Part shown: positions 36,374 to 45,826 of the stretch, piece by piece | How the letters are laid out: each line of letters begins with the position of its first letter | Position numbering within the stretch: position 1 is the stretch's first letter | NCBI GenBank assembly: GCA_016722465.1 | Contig: JADKJC010000001.1 | Span: forward strand, 1,736,001 to 1,800,000 | From: Chitinophagaceae bacterium | GTDB lineage: Bacteria; Bacteroidota; Bacteroidia; Chitinophagales; Chitinophagaceae | Direction: 5' to 3' | DNA length: 64,000 nucleotides | The notes under the pieces: generated by a model | Databases searched by the model: none | Told to the model about the DNA's origin: nothing | What the model saw: only the letters and a program-made list of their open reading frames with translations | Translations under genes and position numbers: made by a program

Positions 36374-37492
36374 ATGATCATTGCAGTTAATACCAGGATA
36401 CTTTCCGGCGATACCCGGGCCGGCAAATTTTTATTGGATACCCTGGTAATTATTGCTGCAGGTAACCCGGCTCACCAATTTGTTTTTATTACAGAAAATG
36501 ATCTTACAACAATTCCCGTACTTGCCAATGTAAAAAAGATTGTAATAAAACAGCAAACCAACAGTTCACTGTTATGGAAGCTTTGGTATAATTATAAACT
36601 TCCATCCACCTTAAGAAAAGCAAGTGCAGATGTACTGCTCTCTGCCAACGGGGTTTGTTCCTTAAGAACCAAAGTGCCCCAATGCCTGATGGTAAATGAC
36701 ATCGATTTTATTCATCACCCGGAATGGTATGATAAAAAATATTTGAGTTTTATCAGGTTAAATATTGCAGCCTGTTTACAAAAAGCCACTTCTATCATTA
36801 CCTTATCGGCTCATACAAAAAACGAGATCATTGGTAAATACAAAACCGGGGGATATAAAATTGCAACGGTTTATCCCGGCGCCAGTAACGGTTACCAACC
36901 AATCAATTCTGAAGCAAGGGAAGCTATCAAGGAAAAATATGCTGATGGCAAAGAATATTTTTTATTCAATGGTGCCATTCATGCAAAGAGTAACCTGGTA
37001 AACCTGCTGAAGGCGTTTTCGATATTTAAGAAGCGGCAAAAAAGCAGTATGCACCTGATCATTGCAACAGCAACCATTCCTGAAAAAGATATTTTTATTG
37101 AAAGCCTGCGATTATACAAATACCGGAGTGAATTGAAAATATTGGCCGGCCTGGATGAAACAGAAATCCATCCAGTTACTGCAGCAGCTTATTCCTGCAT
37201 TAACCTTTCACCATCCGGTGCTGATATTAATATTCTGCTGAATTCCATGCAATCAGCAGTGCCGGTGATTGCAGGAAACAATACTGCAGCCAAAGAAATA
37301 TTGGGCGATGCTGCATTGTATGCTAATCCTTCTTCATTTGAAGCCATTGCAGAACAGCTGATGCTGCTGTATAAAGATGAAAACAAAAGAAATGAGTTGA
37401 TAAAAAAAGGAATTGAACTGGCTTCAAAATATACTGCTGATAAAACTGCCCAACAACTCTGGCAAAAGATACTTGCTGCCGCATCGCAATGA
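36374..37492 (+). CDS. Glycosyltransferase family 4/GT-B-like protein with degenerate donor site
   Basis: 372 residues with a GT-B layout: N-terminal acceptor domain (ILSGDTRAGKFLLDTL, VNDIDFIHHPEWYDKKYL, SIITLSAHTKNEI) and C-terminal donor domain (YFLFNGAIHAKSNLVNLLKAFSIF, VIAGNNTAAKEILGDAALY). The region that normally reads E-G-F-G-L-P-x-x-E in retaining GT4 enzymes is SGADINILLNSMQS (about 281-294), so both expected glutamates are missing. It may be a non-catalytic partner or use a different mechanism. Substrate unknown. Confidence 0.8.
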   Translation: MIIAVNTRILSGDTRAGKFLLDTLVIIAAGNPAHQFVFITENDLTTIPVLANVKKIVIKQQTNSSLLWKLWYNYKLPSTLRKASADVLLSANGVCSLRTKVPQCLMVNDIDFIHHPEWYDKKYLSFIRLNIAACLQKATSIITLSAHTKNEIIGKYKTGGYKIATVYPGASNGYQPINSEAREAIKEKYADGKEYFLFNGAIHAKSNLVNLLKAFSIFKKRQKSSMHLIIATATIPEKDIFIESLRLYKYRSELKILAGLDETEIHPVTAAAYSCINLSPSGADINILLNSMQSAVPVIAGNNTAAKEILGDAALYANPSSFEAIAEQLMLLYKDENKRNELIKKGIELASKYTADKTAQQLWQKILAAASQ

Positions 37493-37509
37493 CAAAGCCA
37501 TAAACTTGC

Positions 37510-37517
37510 TACATTTG
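37510..37517 (+). promoter_or_regulatory. -7 box (TACATTTG) of gldC
   Basis: A perfect TAnnTTTG match 25 bases before the ATG at 37543. Confidence 0.5.
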
Positions 37518-37542
37518 CAGCCACAACAAGAACATTACAACT

Positions 37543-37887
37543 ATGATCAAATCTTCGATAAATATTGACATATTGCTGGACCAGCATAAAATTCCCCAGC
37601 AGATCAACTGGAGCGCCAGCGACAGTGCTGCAGCAATGGAACAAAGAGCAAAAGCCATGTGCCTGGCATTTTGGGATGCCGCCGATAAAACAGCATTGCG
37701 GATTGACCTCTGGACAAAAGACATGATGATGGACGAGATGGCTGATTTTTATTACCAGATGTTCATGACGATGGCGGATACCTTTAACAGGGCCACCCAC
37801 CAGGAAGAACTGACAGCCGACATGAAAAAATTTGCTAAAGAATTTTTTGATAAATTCAGGGCAATACAATTGAAAGAACAGAAATAA
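37543..37887 (+). CDS. gldC: Gliding motility-associated protein GldC
   Basis: 114 residues, the usual GldC size. Family pattern: INIDILLDQHKIPQQINWSASDS, then AMCLAFWDAADKTALRIDLWTKDMMMDEMADFYYQMFMTMADTFNRAT and DMKKFAKEFFDKFR. It is a cytoplasmic protein linked in Bacteroidota to gliding and type IX secretion gene sets; its molecular role is unclear. Its presence agrees with the T9SS tail on the protein at 45827. Confidence 0.92.
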   Translation: MIKSSINIDILLDQHKIPQQINWSASDSAAAMEQRAKAMCLAFWDAADKTALRIDLWTKDMMMDEMADFYYQMFMTMADTFNRATHQEELTADMKKFAKEFFDKFRAIQLKEQK

Positions 37888-37955
37888 GCAATACGAAAAG
37901 GCAGTAATAAAATACGCCGGCATTCGTCATTCAACATTCATAAATAATAATTACT

Positions 37956-38408
37956 ATGGCTTTAGAAGAAAAAATAATGGCTGAAATGAAAGAAGCCATG
38001 AAAGCAAAGAACGAAGCAGCGCTTCGTGGATTAAGGGCTATTAAAGCAGAGATCATCAAAGCAAAAACAGATCCGGGAGCAGGAGGTGTAATTGATGAAG
38101 CTACCGAACAAAAGTTTTTGCAAAAGATGATGAAACAACGAAGGGACTCCCTGGAGATCTTTGAAAAGCAGGGTCGTGCCGACCTGGCTGTAAAAGAAAA
38201 AGAGGAAATGGAGATCATAGAAAAATTTTTACCTAAACAACTCGATGAAGCGTTGATTAAAGAAGTGGTTGCAAAAATTATTGCAGAAACCGGCGCTTCT
38301 TCACCTGCCGATATGGGCAAAGTGATGGGCGCTGCATCAAAGCAACTGGCAGGGCAGGCTGATGGAAAGACCATCAGTAATATTGTAAAAGAACTGCTGG
38401 GTAAATAA
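37956..38408 (+). CDS. GatB/YqeY domain-containing protein
   Basis: 150 residues: LEEKIMAEMKEAMKAKNEAALRGLRAIKAEI, then KQRRDSLEIFEKQGRADLAVKEKEEMEIIEKFLPKQL, then DMGKVMGAASKQLAGQADGKTISNIVKELL. This is the YqeY helical domain related to the tail of GatB, which contacts tRNA in amidotransferases. The free-standing protein has no firm role. It probably shares a transcript with gldC upstream and cvpA downstream. Confidence 0.92.
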   Translation: MALEEKIMAEMKEAMKAKNEAALRGLRAIKAEIIKAKTDPGAGGVIDEATEQKFLQKMMKQRRDSLEIFEKQGRADLAVKEKEEMEIIEKFLPKQLDEALIKEVVAKIIAETGASSPADMGKVMGAASKQLAGQADGKTISNIVKELLGK

Positions 38409-38434
38409 GCGTTTTATTCGCTTGCTGTTACATG

Positions 38435-38474
38435 AATTCCTCCGGCATAAATTCCTCCGGCATTTATGCCGGAG
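38435..38474. repeat. Inverted and direct repeat between yqeY-like and cvpA genes
   Basis: CTCCGGCATAAA (38440-38451) and TTTATGCCGGAG (38463-38474) are a perfect inverted repeat. AATTCCTCCGGCAT also occurs twice in direct orientation. There is no T-tract, so an RNA hairpin that tunes cvpA expression or protects the upstream end is more likely than a terminator. Confidence 0.5.
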
Positions 38475-38488
38475 ATAAATAAAAAAAA

Positions 38489-39025
38489 ATGATTGACATC
38501 ATCTTTGCCATCCTCCTCATCATTGCGATTGTAAAAGGCATGCGAAAAGGCCTGGTGCTGGCATTGTTCTCCATCATTGCATTTATCATTGGCCTGGCAG
38601 CAGCAATGAAATTATCAGCAGTAGTGGCGGAGTACCTGCAACGAAATGTTGCAGTACCTGGAAAGTGGTTGCCCTTTATATCATTCGCCATGGTATTTTT
38701 GGTAGTAGTGGTATTGGTAAACTGGGCAGGAAAGTTCATCGAAAAAAGTTTTGAAATGGCTTTTTTGGGGTGGGCCAATAAATTGACAGGGGCTGCTTTG
38801 TATGTTGTTTTGTACATCATCATTTTTAGTGTTTTTTTATTTTATGCAGAAAAAATCCATTTACTGCAGCCGGAAACATTTCAGCAATCTGCAACTTACC
38901 CATACATCAGGCCATGGGGCCCGGTGGTGATAGATAATTTTGGAAAGATTATTCCTGTATTCAAAGATTCTTTTGCAAGCCTTACCAGTTTTTTTGCAGG
39001 CATATCAGATAAAATACAGCATTAA
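38489..39025 (+). CDS. CvpA family membrane protein
   Basis: 178 residues with four membrane helices: IDIIFAILLIIAIVKGMRKG at the N-terminus (the family hallmark I-x-x-I/V-K-G-x-R-K-G), ALFSIIAFIIGLAAAMKLS, WLPFISFAMVFLVVVVLVNW and LYVVLYIIIFSVFLFY. CvpA proteins are tied to colicin V release and envelope homeostasis, but the mechanism is not known. Confidence 0.88.
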   Translation: MIDIIFAILLIIAIVKGMRKGLVLALFSIIAFIIGLAAAMKLSAVVAEYLQRNVAVPGKWLPFISFAMVFLVVVVLVNWAGKFIEKSFEMAFLGWANKLTGAALYVVLYIIIFSVFLFYAEKIHLLQPETFQQSATYPYIRPWGPVVIDNFGKIIPVFKDSFASLTSFFAGISDKIQH

Positions 39026-39158
39026 TTTCAGGTGTCATTTTATAAGGCAGCGAAGTACTTTAAAGAAATATGAAATTTTGAATTTTAAACGGCATAAATT
39101 TACCCCGATTGCTTATTTTAGCACACCGCTAAAGCACCGTTAATACACAGACAGAAGA

Positions 39159-39935
39159 ATGAACTACGAAATAAAACAAGACGGTAAATTCAAATATATA
39201 GAAGAGGGACAGGGAGAACCTTTGATGTTATTGCATGGTTTATTTGGGGCATTGAGCAATTTCATGGATCTGATAGAGCACTTTCGCAAAACGCATACGG
39301 TCATCGTTCCCATGCTGCCCTTGCTTGAACTTGACCTGCTGCATACATCGGTAGGGGGGCTGCAAAAATTCGTTCACAAATTTGTTGAACACCGTAATTA
39401 CAATAACATTCACTTATTGGGTAATTCACTGGGCGGGCATGTGGCACTGGTGCATATTTTAAAGCATCCGGAACGTATCAAAACCCTCATCCTTACCGGT
39501 AGTTCCGGCTTGTTTGAAAATGGCATGGGAGATACTTATCCAAAACGAGGTGATAAGGAATACATCCGAAAAAAAACAGCGTTAACTTTTTACGACCCCA
39601 AAATGGCTACAGAAGAGCTGGTGAATGAAGTATTTGAAATTACCAACAACCGCCTTAAGGTGATTAAAATAATTGCCCTCGCCAAAAGTGCTATCCGCAA
39701 TAACCTGGGCGAAGAATTGAAAGAGATCAAACAACCCACTTGTTTAATCTGGGGAAACAATGACTCTATTACTCCACCATTTGTGGGCAAAGAATTTCAA
39801 AAGCTGATTCCCCATAGCGAGCTCCATTTTATTGACAAATGCGGCCATGCACCCATGATGGAAGTGCCGGATGAGTTTAATGTGATACTGGATGCTTTTC
39901 TTGCAAAACAAAAAACACCTGCTGCAACGAATTAA
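39159..39935 (+). CDS. Alpha/beta hydrolase
   Basis: 258 residues. Oxyanion segment MLLHGLFGALSNF, nucleophile Ser90 in LLGNSLGGHVAL, acid region LIWGNNDSITPPF and the catalytic His in KCGHAPMMEVPDEF. It is most like small esterase/C-C hydrolase members; the substrate is not predictable. It stands alone, upstream of the CBS gene on the same strand. Confidence 0.9.
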   Translation: MNYEIKQDGKFKYIEEGQGEPLMLLHGLFGALSNFMDLIEHFRKTHTVIVPMLPLLELDLLHTSVGGLQKFVHKFVEHRNYNNIHLLGNSLGGHVALVHILKHPERIKTLILTGSSGLFENGMGDTYPKRGDKEYIRKKTALTFYDPKMATEELVNEVFEITNNRLKVIKIIALAKSAIRNNLGEELKEIKQPTCLIWGNNDSITPPFVGKEFQKLIPHSELHFIDKCGHAPMMEVPDEFNVILDAFLAKQKTPAATN

Positions 39936-40006
39936 CATTTTTTGTTGTCATCTCTTAGCGCTTTTTTCACAATATTGCGGCATAACAATCGTTCTAAAAA
40001 GTATCT

Positions 40007-40672
40007 ATGCTTACAACGGAGCTTATCAATAATAATATTCCCAGGCTAAAACTGCAGGATGGTGTTGCCAAGGCTCTGCAGTTAATCAGCGATTACAAGG
40101 TTACCCACCTGCCTGTTGTATCGCCTGATGGTAAATACCTGGGATTGTTAAGTGAAGAAGATTTGCTGGATATTGAAGAAGAAAAAGGAAGCATACAATA
40201 CTTTGAAGATTCATTTATCCAGGCTTCTGTTAAGGAAAACGAACATTTTCTGAATGCAGTTAATTGCAGCAACCGTTATGAAACTTCCGTAGTACCGGTT
40301 GTCAATGAAGAGAAAGAACTGGTAGGGGCAATTACGGTAACTGACCTGTTGAAAGCTTTGGGTGAATTTTCCGGCGCCAACGAAATTGGCGGTATCATTG
40401 TAATGGAAATGGAACGCAGCCAGTTTGCCATTTCTGAAATCAGCCGCCTGGTGGAAAGTAATGATGCACATATACTGCATCTTAATACAACCGTACAGCC
40501 CGAAACAGGGTTACTAACGGTGACCCTTCATTTAAATAAGAAAGAAATAGCTGCTATTGTAGCAACTTTTGAAAGGTATGAGTATGATGTTATTTACTTT
40601 TTTGGTGATGAGCAGTTTGAGAACGAGATACACAGCAACTACCGCCACTTAATGAACTATCTTGATATTTAA
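40007..40672 (+). CDS. CBS-domain protein
   Basis: 221 residues. Two CBS units at about 1-125 (ALQLISDYKVTHLPVVSPDGKYLGLLSEEDLL and NRYETSVVPVVNEEKELVGAITVTDLLKAL) are followed by an ACT-like region (GGIIVMEMERSQFAISEISRLVESNDAHILHL). Such proteins usually sense adenine nucleotides. In Bacteroidota a CBS gene commonly stands beside nadK and the uppS-bamA block, as here. Confidence 0.88.
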   Translation: MLTTELINNNIPRLKLQDGVAKALQLISDYKVTHLPVVSPDGKYLGLLSEEDLLDIEEEKGSIQYFEDSFIQASVKENEHFLNAVNCSNRYETSVVPVVNEEKELVGAITVTDLLKALGEFSGANEIGGIIVMEMERSQFAISEISRLVESNDAHILHLNTTVQPETGLLTVTLHLNKKEIAAIVATFERYEYDVIYFFGDEQFENEIHSNYRHLMNYLDI

Positions 40673-40716
40673 GATACCCCCATTCATCCATCTACTGTTT
40701 TTCTTTCCATATCATT

Positions 40717-40724
40717 TACATTTG
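40717..40724 (+). promoter_or_regulatory. -7 box (TACATTTG) upstream of the BamA-like gene
   Basis: A perfect TAnnTTTG match 32 bases before the ATG at 40757. Confidence 0.5.
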
Positions 40725-40756
40725 CAGGCCTGCATTCACGGGCATTTTGTTTATTC

Positions 40757-42205
40757 ATGCGTATTTATAAAAAAATATATCAATGCTGTTTATTATTGTT
40801 GATGGCTGCAACAGCTTCGGCGCAGAATATTGATGTATCCTCAGCCATCGCCAACCGCTTTCTGGCCGGCAAAGATTCAACAGAAAAAATCATCATCCAC
40901 TCCATTAATATCTCTGGCAATAATAAAACAAAAGAGTTTATCATCAGGAGAGAGATGCAGCTAAAACATGGTGATACAATTCTGGCGGGAAGGCTGAATG
41001 ATGAATTGCAGAAGCTGCAGCAGCAGGTATACAACACCAATCTTTTTTTAGAAGTTAAGGTTGATATTGCCCCAGTTGAATCAAACAATATCGATATTAA
41101 CATTGCTTTAAAAGAACGCTGGTATATTTTCCCGATTCCTAAATTTCAGCTGATAGACAGAAATATCAATGAATGGTTACAAAAATATCATGGTGATCTT
41201 GACAGGGTTGTATATGGGGTAAAGTTCACCCACTATAATCTTACCGGCCACCGTGACTTAATGAGACTTACATTGCTAAATGGCTTTACCCGGAATATAT
41301 CGTTTACCTACTTTAAACCCGTGAGTGAAAAATCATTGAACAACGGTTTTTCTATTACCGGCGGCATTGTACAAAACAGGGAGTTCATTTATAAAATTGA
41401 TACGGGCAACAAGCCTGTACTTTTTAACAATGGCGATTTTTCCCGTAAAGTTTTTTTTGCAGGCATTGGTTACAACTACCGCAAAAACATCATGGGTACA
41501 CATTATTTTAATATCACTTTTAACCATGTGTCGGTTACCGATTCATTGATTGATCCCAAATACAATCCTAATTATTTTAAAGATGCAGTCACTCATAAAA
41601 ATTATGTTGACTTCAGCTATACCTACCAGTACATCAATGCCAACAATGCATTGTATCCGTTGAAAGGTACCATTGCTTCTGTAAAATTGCTGAAGAGAGG
41701 TTTTGGTTTGAGCGGTGGCATCAATTCATTTTCGGCAGAAGCCACTTATAATAATTACTGGGCGCTAAAGAACAACTGGTTCGCCAGTGTGCAGTTGTCG
41801 GGTAAAACAACGCTGCCTTTCAACCAATCTTACATCAATCAAAGGGCGTTGGGCTACGCCGATGTGAACCTGCGTGGGCTGGAGTTGTACGTAGTGGATG
41901 GTGTGGCTTATGGTTTAATGAGAAATACACTGAAAAAGAAATTGTTTACCATCAATATCAAAACGCCCTTCAAATCGGATAAGTACCACATTATACCGTT
42001 TACTTTTTTTGCCAAAACATATGCAGACCTGGGAGTGGTTTACAGCAAGCCTTCATATCAAACCACACTGAATAACAAACTTCTTTACACCGGAGGGTTT
42101 GGTATTGATATACTTTCTATTTATGATGTAAACCTAAGGGTGGAGTATAGTTTTAACCAGTTAGGTAAAAACGGGTTATTTTTACAGGCGCAGAGTGGAT
42201 TATAA
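40757..42205 (+). CDS. BamA/TamA-family outer-membrane protein (short form)
   Basis: 482 residues. Signal peptide (MRIYKKIYQCCLLLLMAATASA-QN), one or two POTRA-like domains at about 45-130 (IIIHSINISGNNKTKEFIIRREMQL, then LQQQVYNTNLFLEVKVDIAPVE), then a barrel of beta strands (VVYGVKFTHYNLTGHRDLMRLTLLNG, FTPFxFFAKTYADLG-type strands, VNLRVEYSFNQLGKNGLFL). It is shorter than BamA at 50000 and should be a separate, accessory Omp85-type protein. Confidence 0.85.
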   Translation: MRIYKKIYQCCLLLLMAATASAQNIDVSSAIANRFLAGKDSTEKIIIHSINISGNNKTKEFIIRREMQLKHGDTILAGRLNDELQKLQQQVYNTNLFLEVKVDIAPVESNNIDINIALKERWYIFPIPKFQLIDRNINEWLQKYHGDLDRVVYGVKFTHYNLTGHRDLMRLTLLNGFTRNISFTYFKPVSEKSLNNGFSITGGIVQNREFIYKIDTGNKPVLFNNGDFSRKVFFAGIGYNYRKNIMGTHYFNITFNHVSVTDSLIDPKYNPNYFKDAVTHKNYVDFSYTYQYINANNALYPLKGTIASVKLLKRGFGLSGGINSFSAEATYNNYWALKNNWFASVQLSGKTTLPFNQSYINQRALGYADVNLRGLELYVVDGVAYGLMRNTLKKKLFTINIKTPFKSDKYHIIPFTFFAKTYADLGVVYSKPSYQTTLNNKLLYTGGFGIDILSIYDVNLRVEYSFNQLGKNGLFLQAQSGL

Positions 42206-42269
42206 TTTTACATTGCGCTTAGGGAATTAATTTTATTCCTGTCTTTTAAATGAAGTCTAAAACCAAACA

Positions 42270-43145
42270 ATGAAAATCGCCATCTACAGCAGGGGAATAG
42301 AAAACGAGCAGAATAAGGACATGGATTCTTTTTTAGAAGAATTGTATGCACACAATGTAGAACCTGTTTTCTTTCAGGATTTTTTTAATAAGTTTTATTC
42401 TGCAGTAACCATCAAGGGTAAATACAGCACTTTCAATTCTGCAAAAGATCTTGATGACAGTATTGATTGTATCATCAGCTTAGGTGGTGACGGTACACTG
42501 CTGGATACAGTAACATTGGTGCAGGACAAAGGTATCCCTGTGCTGGGCATTAACTACGGAAGGCTGGGATTCCTGGCAAATATTGGCAAAGAAGATTTGA
42601 AGCCGGCCATCAGTGCACTAGCAGAAAGGACTTATGTAACAGAAAAGCGCACCCTCATTCATTTGGATGCAAACATCCCGGTATTTGATGTGCCTTATGC
42701 ACTCAATGAGTTTACCTTGCAGAAAAAAGATTCCTCCTCCATGATTAAAATTCACACTTACCTGAATGGTGAATTTTTAAATACTTATTGGGCAGATGGC
42801 CTCATCGTAGCCACACCCACCGGCAGCACAGGTTATTCACTCAGTTGTAATGGCCCCATTGTTTTTCCTGATAGCGGCAGCTTTGTGATAACGCCGGTAG
42901 CGCCGCATAACCTTAACATCCGCCCCATTGTAGTGCCTGACAATAATATCATTTCATTTGAAGTGGAAGGCCGCACCGATTCCTTTATCTGCACACTCGA
43001 CAGCCGCCGGATGGTAGTACCCAAAGAGGTTCAGCTGGCTATACGAAAAGAAAAATTCGAGATCAATCTCATCCGCCTTAATGAAAACAATTTTCTGCAA
43101 ACATTGCGGAATAAATTGTCGTCGGGGTTGGATAAAAGGAATTGA
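42270..43145 (+). CDS. nadK: NAD kinase
   Basis: 291 residues. ISLGGDGTLLDTV contains the GGDG catalytic loop, INYGRLGFLANIG follows, and NEFTLQKKDSSSMIKIHTYLNGEF plus GLIVATPTGSTGYSLSCNGPIV are the second conserved block. It makes NADP from NAD and ATP. In this phylum it is usually followed directly by a DUF6089 gene; here a GH109-like gene lies between them. Confidence 0.95.
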   Translation: MKIAIYSRGIENEQNKDMDSFLEELYAHNVEPVFFQDFFNKFYSAVTIKGKYSTFNSAKDLDDSIDCIISLGGDGTLLDTVTLVQDKGIPVLGINYGRLGFLANIGKEDLKPAISALAERTYVTEKRTLIHLDANIPVFDVPYALNEFTLQKKDSSSMIKIHTYLNGEFLNTYWADGLIVATPTGSTGYSLSCNGPIVFPDSGSFVITPVAPHNLNIRPIVVPDNNIISFEVEGRTDSFICTLDSRRMVVPKEVQLAIRKEKFEINLIRLNENNFLQTLRNKLSSGLDKRN

Positions 43146-43364
43146 TTTTACTGACGTTGTTTTAATCTTCAATCCTTTTGTGTTCTAAACTGATACTACA
43201 TATCCATTGTATATGTGCAATATGCTGTGCTTAGAAATAGTAGCAATGGTTTTTGATCTTAAAGTAAGCCAATAAAAATCAATCTTGTTCCGCTTCATAC
43301 AATCCCACAAATAACCTAATTTACAAATCCAATTCACATTCCTTCATTTTCAAAATACCTCAAT

Positions 43365-44708
43365 ATGTTACGCAGGGATTTTATTAAAAACTCGGCTTTC
43401 ACCAGTGCCGGCTTTGCTATTTTACCTTCAGGAACTCTATATGCGGATAATAGAAAAGTAAAGATCGGTGTTATCGGCACAGGGCTACGTGGGCAAGACC
43501 ATGTAGAGTTAATGCTTAAAAGAGACGATGTAGAAATAGTAGCCATCTGTGATGTGGATGAAGGTATGTTAACCATGGCGAAGAAATTATTTTCAGATGC
43601 TAAAAAACCCCTGCCTAAAATTTTCACCGGCAGCAATTACGCTTATGAAGACCTGGTAAAAATGCCCGGGATTGAAGCCATCATCATTGCCACTCCATGG
43701 GAATGGCATACTCCTATGTGCATTGCAGGGCTGGAAGCCGGTAAATATGTCGGTACCGAAGTGGTGCTGGGGATTACAATGGAAGATCACTGGAATGTGG
43801 TAAATACCTGTGAGCATTACAAGGGACATTTGATGATGCTGGAAAATGTTTGTTACCGCCGTGATGTAATTGCGGTGCTCAATATGGTAAGGCAGGGCAT
43901 ATTTGGAGAGCTTATTCATTTGCAGGGTGGTTACCAGCATGATCTCCGGGGCGTAAAATTCAATGATGGCAAAACACCTTACAGCAGTGGTGTGGAGTTT
44001 GGTGATAAAGGGTATTCAGAAGCAAAATGGAGAACCAACCACAGCGTAAAAAGAAATGGCGAACTCTATCCTACTCATGGCATTGGGCCGGTTGCCAATT
44101 ATATAAATATCAACAGGGGTAACAGGTTTTTAAACCTTTGTTATTTCGCTACAAAATCAAAAGGCCTGCATGAGTACATTGTAAAAAAAGGAGGAGCCGA
44201 TCATCCCAATGCAAAAGTGGAATTCAGGTTAGGTGATATGGTTACTACGTCCATTAGTACAGCCAATGGAGAAACCATTTTGCTGCAGCATGATACCAGT
44301 TTACCCCGCCCATATTCGCTTGGCTTCAGGGTGCAGGGAACAAAAGGTTTGTGGATGGATGTAAACGATTCACTTTATATAGAAGATGTAAGTAAACCAC
44401 ACCAGTGGGAGAACGCCAAAGCCTAGTTAGACCGGTATGACCATCCTCTATGGAAACGATATGGCAATAATGCCAATGGTGCCGGCCATGGTGGGATGGA
44501 TTTTTTTGTGATCAATGCTTTTATTGAATCTGTAAAACGAAAAACGCCAACACCCATGGATGTGTATGATGCGGCAGCCTGGAGTGCCATTACGCCGTTG
44601 AGTGAACAGAGTATCCAGTTGGGCAATCAAACGGTAGAATTTCCTGATTTTACCAGTGGCAAATGGATGTACCGCAAACCGGTATTCGCTTTAGATGATG
44701 ACTATTGA
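43365..44708 (+). pseudogene. GH109-like Gfo/Idh/MocA protein interrupted by an in-frame TAG
   Basis: A 448-codon frame with one internal TAG at 44424-44426. The start carries a Tat-type signal (LRRDFIKNSAFTSAGFAIL). Then come the NAD-binding VKIGVIGTGLRGQDHVELM, ATPWEWHTPMCIAGLEAGK and the GH109 motif NGELYPTHGIGPVANYIN. Beyond the TAG the same frame reads LDRYDHPLWKRYGNNANG, then AGHGGMDFFVINAFIESV, and ends KPVFALDDDY, as in full-length relatives. GH109 enzymes remove alpha-N-acetylgalactosamine with NAD as cofactor. The truncated reading (353 residues) lacks the end of the substrate domain. A point mutation, a base-call error or readthrough could explain it. Confidence 0.85.
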
Positions 44709-44789
44709 TTTATAATTTAACAGGGGCTGTTCAAATTTACAGTATCCTGCATTGGCGCTTTTTAACAAACAATTCCTTACTTTGCAATT

Positions 44790-45644
44790 ATGAAAAAAAT
44801 TCTTTTATCTGCTTTTTTCATGTCTGCCATAAGTGGTGGTGTCTTTGCACAGAGCCGTTTCAATCCAGAAGAGTTACAGGGTGAGTTTGGAGTAACGGTA
44901 GGTGCTGCTCACTATTTTGGCGATCTGAATACCAGGGCAGCCCTTAACCGACCAAAACTTGCCATTGGCGCATTTTACAGAAAACAATTCAATAATTACC
45001 TGGCCGTGCGCCTTGCTATACACTATGCCCAATTGGGGTATAGTGATGTGTACAGCAAAAACGCCTACCAAAAAGCCAGGAATCTCAGCTTTAATACCGA
45101 AATATTTGAAGTAGCCGTAAGCGGCGATTTCAATTTTTTCAGGTACGAGCCCGGCAATCCTGACTATAGTTTTACACCTTATGTTACACTGGGGTTGGGG
45201 GTGTTTAGTTATAACCCTTATGCATATTTAAATGGAAAGAAAGTATTTCTCCGTCCTTTGGGTACCGAAGGACAGAATATTGCCTATAAAGATCCCAATA
45301 CTGGTAAAGTAAGAAAGCCTTATGGCAGTATGGCCATGTGTGTGCCCATCGGGCTTGGCATTAAATACAATGTGAATGACAAATTCAATTTTTCATTCCA
45401 GATAGCACATCGGTTAACCTTTACAGATTACCTTGATGATATAAGTACTACTTATATTGGGGCTAACAGGTTTGTTGATGGATCTACAGCACAAATACTG
45501 CAGGACCGGAGCTTTGAAAAGGGAACACCCATAGGAATTGAGGGCAGGCAGCGTGGTTTTAGTAAACAAAAGGACCAGTACATTATAGCAGAAATAGGGG
45601 TTACCTTCAACATCACCTCTTACAAATGCCCTTCTAATTTTTGA
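44790..45644 (+). CDS. DUF6089-type outer-membrane beta-barrel protein
   Basis: 284 residues. Signal peptide (MKKILLSAFFMSAISGGVFA-QS) and strands typical of the family (GEFGVTVGAAHYFGDLNTR, KLAIGAFYRKQFNNYLAVRLAIHYAQLG, YSFTPYVTLGLGVFSYNPYA, GLGIKYNVNDKFNFSFQIAHRLTFTDYLDD), ending near IAEIGVTFNI. It belongs to the conserved nadK-DUF6089-uppS-bamA neighbourhood. Exact role unknown. Confidence 0.88.
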   Translation: MKKILLSAFFMSAISGGVFAQSRFNPEELQGEFGVTVGAAHYFGDLNTRAALNRPKLAIGAFYRKQFNNYLAVRLAIHYAQLGYSDVYSKNAYQKARNLSFNTEIFEVAVSGDFNFFRYEPGNPDYSFTPYVTLGLGVFSYNPYAYLNGKKVFLRPLGTEGQNIAYKDPNTGKVRKPYGSMAMCVPIGLGIKYNVNDKFNFSFQIAHRLTFTDYLDDISTTYIGANRFVDGSTAQILQDRSFEKGTPIGIEGRQRGFSKQKDQYIIAEIGVTFNITSYKCPSNF

Positions 45645-45668
45645 TAGTGTATTCTTGAAATATTTTTT

Positions 45669-45695
45669 GCCGGGTTCAATATCCGGCATTTTTTT
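45669..45695 (+). terminator. Terminator after the DUF6089 gene
   Basis: GCCGG pairs with CCGGC over a nine-base loop and is followed by seven T after one A. Confidence 0.7.
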
Positions 45696-45719
45696 ACCCA
45701 ATATCTCCAAAAATTCCTT

Positions 45720-45727
45720 TATCTTCG
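45720..45727 (+). promoter_or_regulatory. -7-like box (TATCTTCG) of the T9SS cargo gene
   Basis: Matches TAnnTTTG at seven of eight positions; leader of about 90 bases before ATG 45827. Confidence 0.35.
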
Positions 45728-45826
45728 AAATTCATTCGACCGTACCATCTGATATCTGTACCAAATTCCATTCTTATTTCCTTTTTCTGTGCAGAACCAT
45801 AGTTAGTTCACTACCAAACTTATACT

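Noticed and set aside
37189..37923. 244-codon minus-strand frame across the end of the glycosyltransferase gene and gldC
   Set aside because: It overlaps two well supported genes in antisense, is Cys/Phe/His-rich, and matches no family.
44424..44426. TAG as a pyrrolysine or selenocysteine codon
   Set aside because: Bacteroidota are not known for pyrrolysine, no pyl genes are visible, and selenocysteine uses TGA. A mutation or base-call error is simpler.
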